From JAZOXB01 sp040096185 (lineage in GTDB: Bacteria > Bacillota > Clostridia > Oscillospirales > Oscillospiraceae): a stretch of DNA of 8,613 nucleotides. The notes under the pieces are model-generated. The model worked only from the letters and a program-made list of their open reading frames with translations. It was not told the origin of the DNA and ran no database searches. The stretch is from assembly GCF_040096185.1 (NCBI RefSeq), contig NZ_JBBMFF010000253.1:1-8613 (forward strand), in the 5' to 3' direction. The translations under genes were made by a program, and so were the position numbers. Positions 6,517 through 8,613 of this stretch are shown in pieces. Each line of letters begins with the position of its first letter. Within the stretch, counting starts at the first letter, position 1.

Positions 6517-7519
6517 CCGCCGTACCTCCCTTCTCCATAGCCGGTGCGCCAGCCCTGCGGGCGCGCAGCCTGTTCCACTTTTCGCGGATCGGAGCCGCCA
6601 GCGAGACGATGCCCTTCGGCAGGAAGAGCGCGCACAGCAGAACGGCCGTGTAGTAAACGAAATAATAGTACTTGCCGAGGAAACGGAGCAGCTCCGGCAG
6701 CAGTGTGATGATCACAGCACCGATCACATTGCCGAACACCGAGCCGATGCCGCCGACCATGAGCATGATGACGAAGTTCGTGGACAGGTCCACCGTAAAG
6801 GACTCGGGGTTGATGTAGCCGATGAGGTGGGCATAGAGTGCGCCCGCGAAGCTGCCGAGCATGGCGGCCAGCGTGAACGCACGGATCTTTACCTTGGCGA
6901 CGTCGATGCCGCAGGACTCCACGGCGTCAATATTATCGCGCACGGCCTTGAACTCGCGGCCCCACTTGGAATTGACGATACGCCAGGCAAACCAGACTAC
7001 CAGAATTGCCACGATGAGCACCATATAGTAATATGGAATCGTGCCCTCGATCCGATAGCCGAAGAAGTTATAGCGCTCGATGCCGCGCAGGCCCTGTGCG
7101 CCGTTCGTCACGCCCTTCATGTTGTTCAGGAGCATGCGGATGATCTCCGTGAAGGCGATGGTCGTCAGGGAGAGGTACACGCCGCGCAGGCGCAGGCTCG
7201 GATAGCCGAGCGCCTTGCCGATGAGCCAGCCGACGCACAGCGCCGCCACAAGGCCGAGCCACGGAGAAACGCCGAGCTTCACATTCAGCAGGCCGGAAAC
7301 GTAGGCGCCCATGGCGAACATACCGGCCGTGCCGAGGTTCATCTGGCCGGTCAGGCCGGTGATGAAGTTCAGGCCGCAGACCGCGATCAGATAGATCAGG
7401 ATCTGACAGGCGATGGTCATATAGTATTCATTCCGGATCATCTGCGGCAGCAGGGCTGCGATCACGGCAGCGATCAGCAGCGGCAGCAGCCGGAAGATCA
7501 GCTTTTGTTCCTTTTTCAT
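6494..7519 (-). CDS. livM: Branched-chain-amino-acid-type ABC importer permease LivM
   Basis: A 341-residue inner-membrane permease with about eight or more hydrophobic segments, starting with residues 8-26 after a lysine-rich cytoplasmic tip. Family motifs are GLTGQMNLGTAGMFAMGAY (55-73), the cytoplasmic coupling loop GREFKAVRDNIDAVESCGID (187-206), MVGGIGSVFGNVIGAV (254-269) and LFLPKGI (299-305). A charged tail of about 35 residues follows, inside which livG begins. It forms the translocation pore with LivH. The AAGGGGG that overlaps livH's stop codon serves as ribosome binding site for the ATG at 7519. Gene order livH-livM-livG-livF is the standard one. Confidence 0.94.
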   Translation of the reverse strand: MKKEQKLIFRLLPLLIAAVIAALLPQMIRNEYYMTIACQILIYLIAVCGLNFITGLTGQMNLGTAGMFAMGAYVSGLLNVKLGVSPWLGLVAALCVGWLIGKALGYPSLRLRGVYLSLTTIAFTEIIRMLLNNMKGVTNGAQGLRGIERYNFFGYRIEGTIPYYYMVLIVAILVVWFAWRIVNSKWGREFKAVRDNIDAVESCGIDVAKVKIRAFTLAAMLGSFAGALYAHLIGYINPESFTVDLSTNFVIMLMVGGIGSVFGNVIGAVIITLLPELLRFLGKYYYFVYYTAVLLCALFLPKGIVSLAAPIREKWNRLRARRAGAPAMEKGGTADGDHIKN

Positions 7520-7531
7520 GCGGCAGCCCCC

Positions 7532-8404
7532 TTACTTATTTTTCTTCCCGAGGAGGCCCTGCGGACGGAACAGCAGGAACGCAACCAGAAGAACAAAGGC
7601 CACAACATCCTTATAGACCGACGGCAGGATCATGGAGGCGATATTCTCGACGATGCCGAGCACAAGGCCGCCCGCGATACAGCCGGGCATGTAGCCGAAG
7701 CCGCCCAGAACGCCCGCTGCAAAGCCCTTCAGGCCGATCATATTGGACATGGTGGAGCTGACATTGTACAGCGGCACAACCAGGATGCCGATGCAGCAGC
7801 AGATCACGGTACTGATGGCGATGGTGATCGCCATATTGCGGTTGACGTCGATGCCGACGATCGAGGCCGCCGTGCGGTTCTGCGCCACGCAGCGCATGGC
7901 CTTGCCGGGCTTGGTCTTCTGCAGGTAGAACTGCAGCAGTGCAACGATGACGATCGCGGTGATGATGAGAAACAGGTTGGATTTTGAGATAACGGCATTG
8001 CCGATCTGGTAGGTGCCGGACATGAAGTCCGGGATCGTAAAGGCGTTGCCGCCCCAGATCAGGCAGGCGCCCTCCATGATGACCTTGCCGAACATGATCG
8101 TGGCCATAATGGTGAAGATCATGGATTTCTGCTTGCGCAGCGGGATAAAGATCAGATAGGCCACCAGAATGCCGAACACCGCCATCAGCAGCAGCGAGGC
8201 GATCGCACTGACCACGGAATTCCAGCCGAGGCCCAGCACGAACATGCCCGCATAGATGTAGGCGCCCAGCGAGACCATTTTGTCATGGCTGAAGTTCAGA
8301 ACGCCGGAGGCGTTGTAGATCAGCGTGTACTCGATGCCGATCAGCGCATAAACAAAGCCCATGGCGATGCCGCTGATCACAAGCTGGATGATCGTCCAAA
8401 TCAT
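7532..8404 (-). CDS. livH: Branched-chain-amino-acid-type ABC importer permease LivH
   Basis: A 290-residue polytopic membrane protein, the first gene of the minus-strand operon. Seen from the chosen start: the family segment LIYNASGVLNFSHDKMVSLG (28-47), the coupling loop PGKAMRCVAQNRTAASIVG (166-184), and LKGFAAGVLGGFGYMPG (225-241) followed by the conserved glycine-rich helix and VEN. The C-terminus ends in LLFRPQGLLGKKNK, typical of the family. A frame extending to a TTG at 8410 exists, but AGGAGAC (8411-8417) would lie only two bases from it. The ATG at 8404 has an 8-base spacer after AGGAG and is preferred. No periplasmic binding-protein gene, usually adjacent, is in the window. A hairpin-rich leader precedes the gene. 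Confidence 0.94.
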   Translation of the reverse strand: MIWTIIQLVISGIAMGFVYALIGIEYTLIYNASGVLNFSHDKMVSLGAYIYAGMFVLGLGWNSVVSAIASLLLMAVFGILVAYLIFIPLRKQKSMIFTIMATIMFGKVIMEGACLIWGGNAFTIPDFMSGTYQIGNAVISKSNLFLIITAIVIVALLQFYLQKTKPGKAMRCVAQNRTAASIVGIDVNRNMAITIAISTVICCCIGILVVPLYNVSSTMSNMIGLKGFAAGVLGGFGYMPGCIAGGLVLGIVENIASMILPSVYKDVVAFVLLVAFLLFRPQGLLGKKNK

Positions 8405-8412
8405 AAACAAGT

Positions 8413-8417
8413 CTCCT
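8413..8417 (-). promoter_or_regulatory. Ribosome binding site that decides the livH start
   Basis: AGGAG on the minus strand is 8 bases from the ATG at 8404 and only 2 bases from the in-frame TTG at 8410. The spacing supports the ATG. Confidence 0.75.
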
Positions 8418-8428
8418 ATGAGAGTCTC

Positions 8429-8470
8429 CGAGCCGGTCCGGTGCGCCGAATTGCCGCCGGGACCGGCTCG
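8429..8470. promoter_or_regulatory. Leader stem-loop proximal to livH, 11-base perfect arms
   Basis: CGAGCCGGTCC at 8429-8439 pairs perfectly with GGACCGGCTCG at 8460-8470 across a 20-base GC-rich loop. It lies 11 bases upstream of the livH ribosome binding site in the predicted leader of the minus-strand operon. No run of T follows on either strand, so it is not a standard intrinsic terminator. It could stabilise the messenger, pace expression, or bind a protein. No T-box or known riboswitch motif was recognised. Confidence 0.6.
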
Positions 8471-8488
8471 AAAGGTTCCTTATGATAG

Positions 8489-8516
8489 GGGACAGAGCGT
8501 ATTGGCGCTCTGTCCC
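8489..8516. promoter_or_regulatory. Leader stem-loop distal to livH, 11-base perfect arms
   Basis: GGGACAGAGCG at 8489-8499 pairs perfectly with CGCTCTGTCCC at 8506-8516 across a 6-base loop. It is a very stable hairpin and is separated from the livH-proximal stem-loop by 18 bases. As a dyad it could be an operator, a messenger-stability element, or an intercistronic hairpin if a binding-protein gene lies beyond the window. No T tract follows on either strand. Confidence 0.6.
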
Positions 8517-8537
8517 GGATACGCGAGGGAGATGGGG

Positions 8538-8566
8538 CTTATACTAGAATCTGATAAAAAGCTTTA
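8538..8566 (-). promoter_or_regulatory. Weak candidate promoter for the liv operon at the repeat edge
   Basis: On the minus strand TATAAG (8538-8543) matches five of six -10 positions and straddles the inner edge of the right repeat. The AT-rich palindrome of the repeat supplies only poor -35 candidates such as TAAAGC at 17-base spacing. Initiation there would give a leader of roughly 125 bases containing both stem-loops. The operon could equally be read from a promoter beyond the window. Confidence 0.22.
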
Positions 8567-8613
8567 AAAGCTTTTTATAGCGCCGAGGGCGCGTCAGATT
8601 CTGCATGAGACGG
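8541..8613 (+). repeat. Right copy of the 73-base inverted repeat, cut by the window end
   Basis: This is the reverse complement of 49-121 with a single difference at 8584. The inner boundary (ATACTAGAATCTGA) is the same in both copies, and identity stops at 8540. The core at 8546-8602 repeats the 9-base ends, the AT-rich palindrome (8554-8578, one central base) and the GC hairpin (GCGCC/GGCGC, 8580-8592). Identity still holds at the last base of the window, so the repeat probably extends further. The strand given reads outward from the gene cluster, equivalent to the minus strand of the left copy. Confidence 0.9.

Noticed and set aside
6092..7987. A 631-codon open frame on the plus strand opposite livG, livM and livH.
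   Set aside because: It lies antisense to three clear Liv genes with full motifs. The translation is low-complexity in style (rich in D, A, H, Q and R) and matches no family; it is a by-product of GC-biased third positions.
8429..8516. Leader hairpins as intrinsic terminators or a T-box riboswitch.
   Set aside because: Neither stem is followed by a T tract on either strand, and the conserved T-box AGGGTGGNACC-like sequence was not found.
8285..8567. Two short plus-strand frames across the livH start and leader.
   Set aside because: They run through the livH coding region and the leader hairpins, have no good ribosome binding site, and show no domain.
1..8613. Transposase, integrase or phage genes that would make the flanking repeats a standard composite transposon.
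   Set aside because: None of the supported genes belongs to such a family, and no target-site duplication can be judged because both outer limits of the repeats are unresolved.

Overview
The window looks like an accessory catabolic locus from a GC-rich bacterium. Strong AGGAGG-type ribosome binding sites, tight operon packing and the gene families suggest an anaerobic member of the Bacillota, perhaps an Oscillospiraceae-like gut organism. That assignment is an inference from style and content, not from a marker gene.

Layout. Bases 1-121 hold a hairpin-rich repeat. A FadR-type GntR regulator (121-849, minus) and a two-gene plus-strand operon (1046-2609) diverge from a shared AT-rich control region (850-1045). 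The two genes encode the small SAF-domain subunit and the large catalytic subunit of a split UxaA/GarD/SuyAB-type lyase or dehydratase. The plus operon runs head-on into a six-gene minus-strand operon, with the two stop codons abutting in one TGATCA. In transcription order (right to left) the minus operon is livH, livM, livG, livF, a malate/L-lactate (Ldh/ComC-type) 2-hydroxyacid dehydrogenase, and a LarA-like (DUF2088) protein of the nickel-pincer racemase/epimerase superfamily. The operon is preceded by a roughly 130-base leader with two long perfect hairpins, and then by a second copy of the left-hand repeat in opposite orientation (8541-8613).

How it may work together (inference). A branched-chain-amino-acid-type ABC importer, with no binding-protein gene in view, brings in a small hydroxy acid. 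The LarA-like protein could invert the alpha-carbon stereocentre, and the Ldh-family enzyme could interconvert the 2-hydroxy and 2-keto forms. The split lyase would then remove water or another leaving group (sulfite, if it is a sulfolactate sulfo-lyase). The GntR protein probably senses the substrate or an intermediate. The substrate cannot be read from the sequence; candidates are 3-sulfolactate, a sugar acid such as altronate, or another 2-hydroxy acid.

The most unusual feature is the inverted pair of 73-base repeats, identical except for one base, that brackets all eight genes. Each contains a 57-base unit able to fold as a three-way junction. The single difference keeps that fold intact as a G-C to G-U change on the strand reading outward from the cassette.
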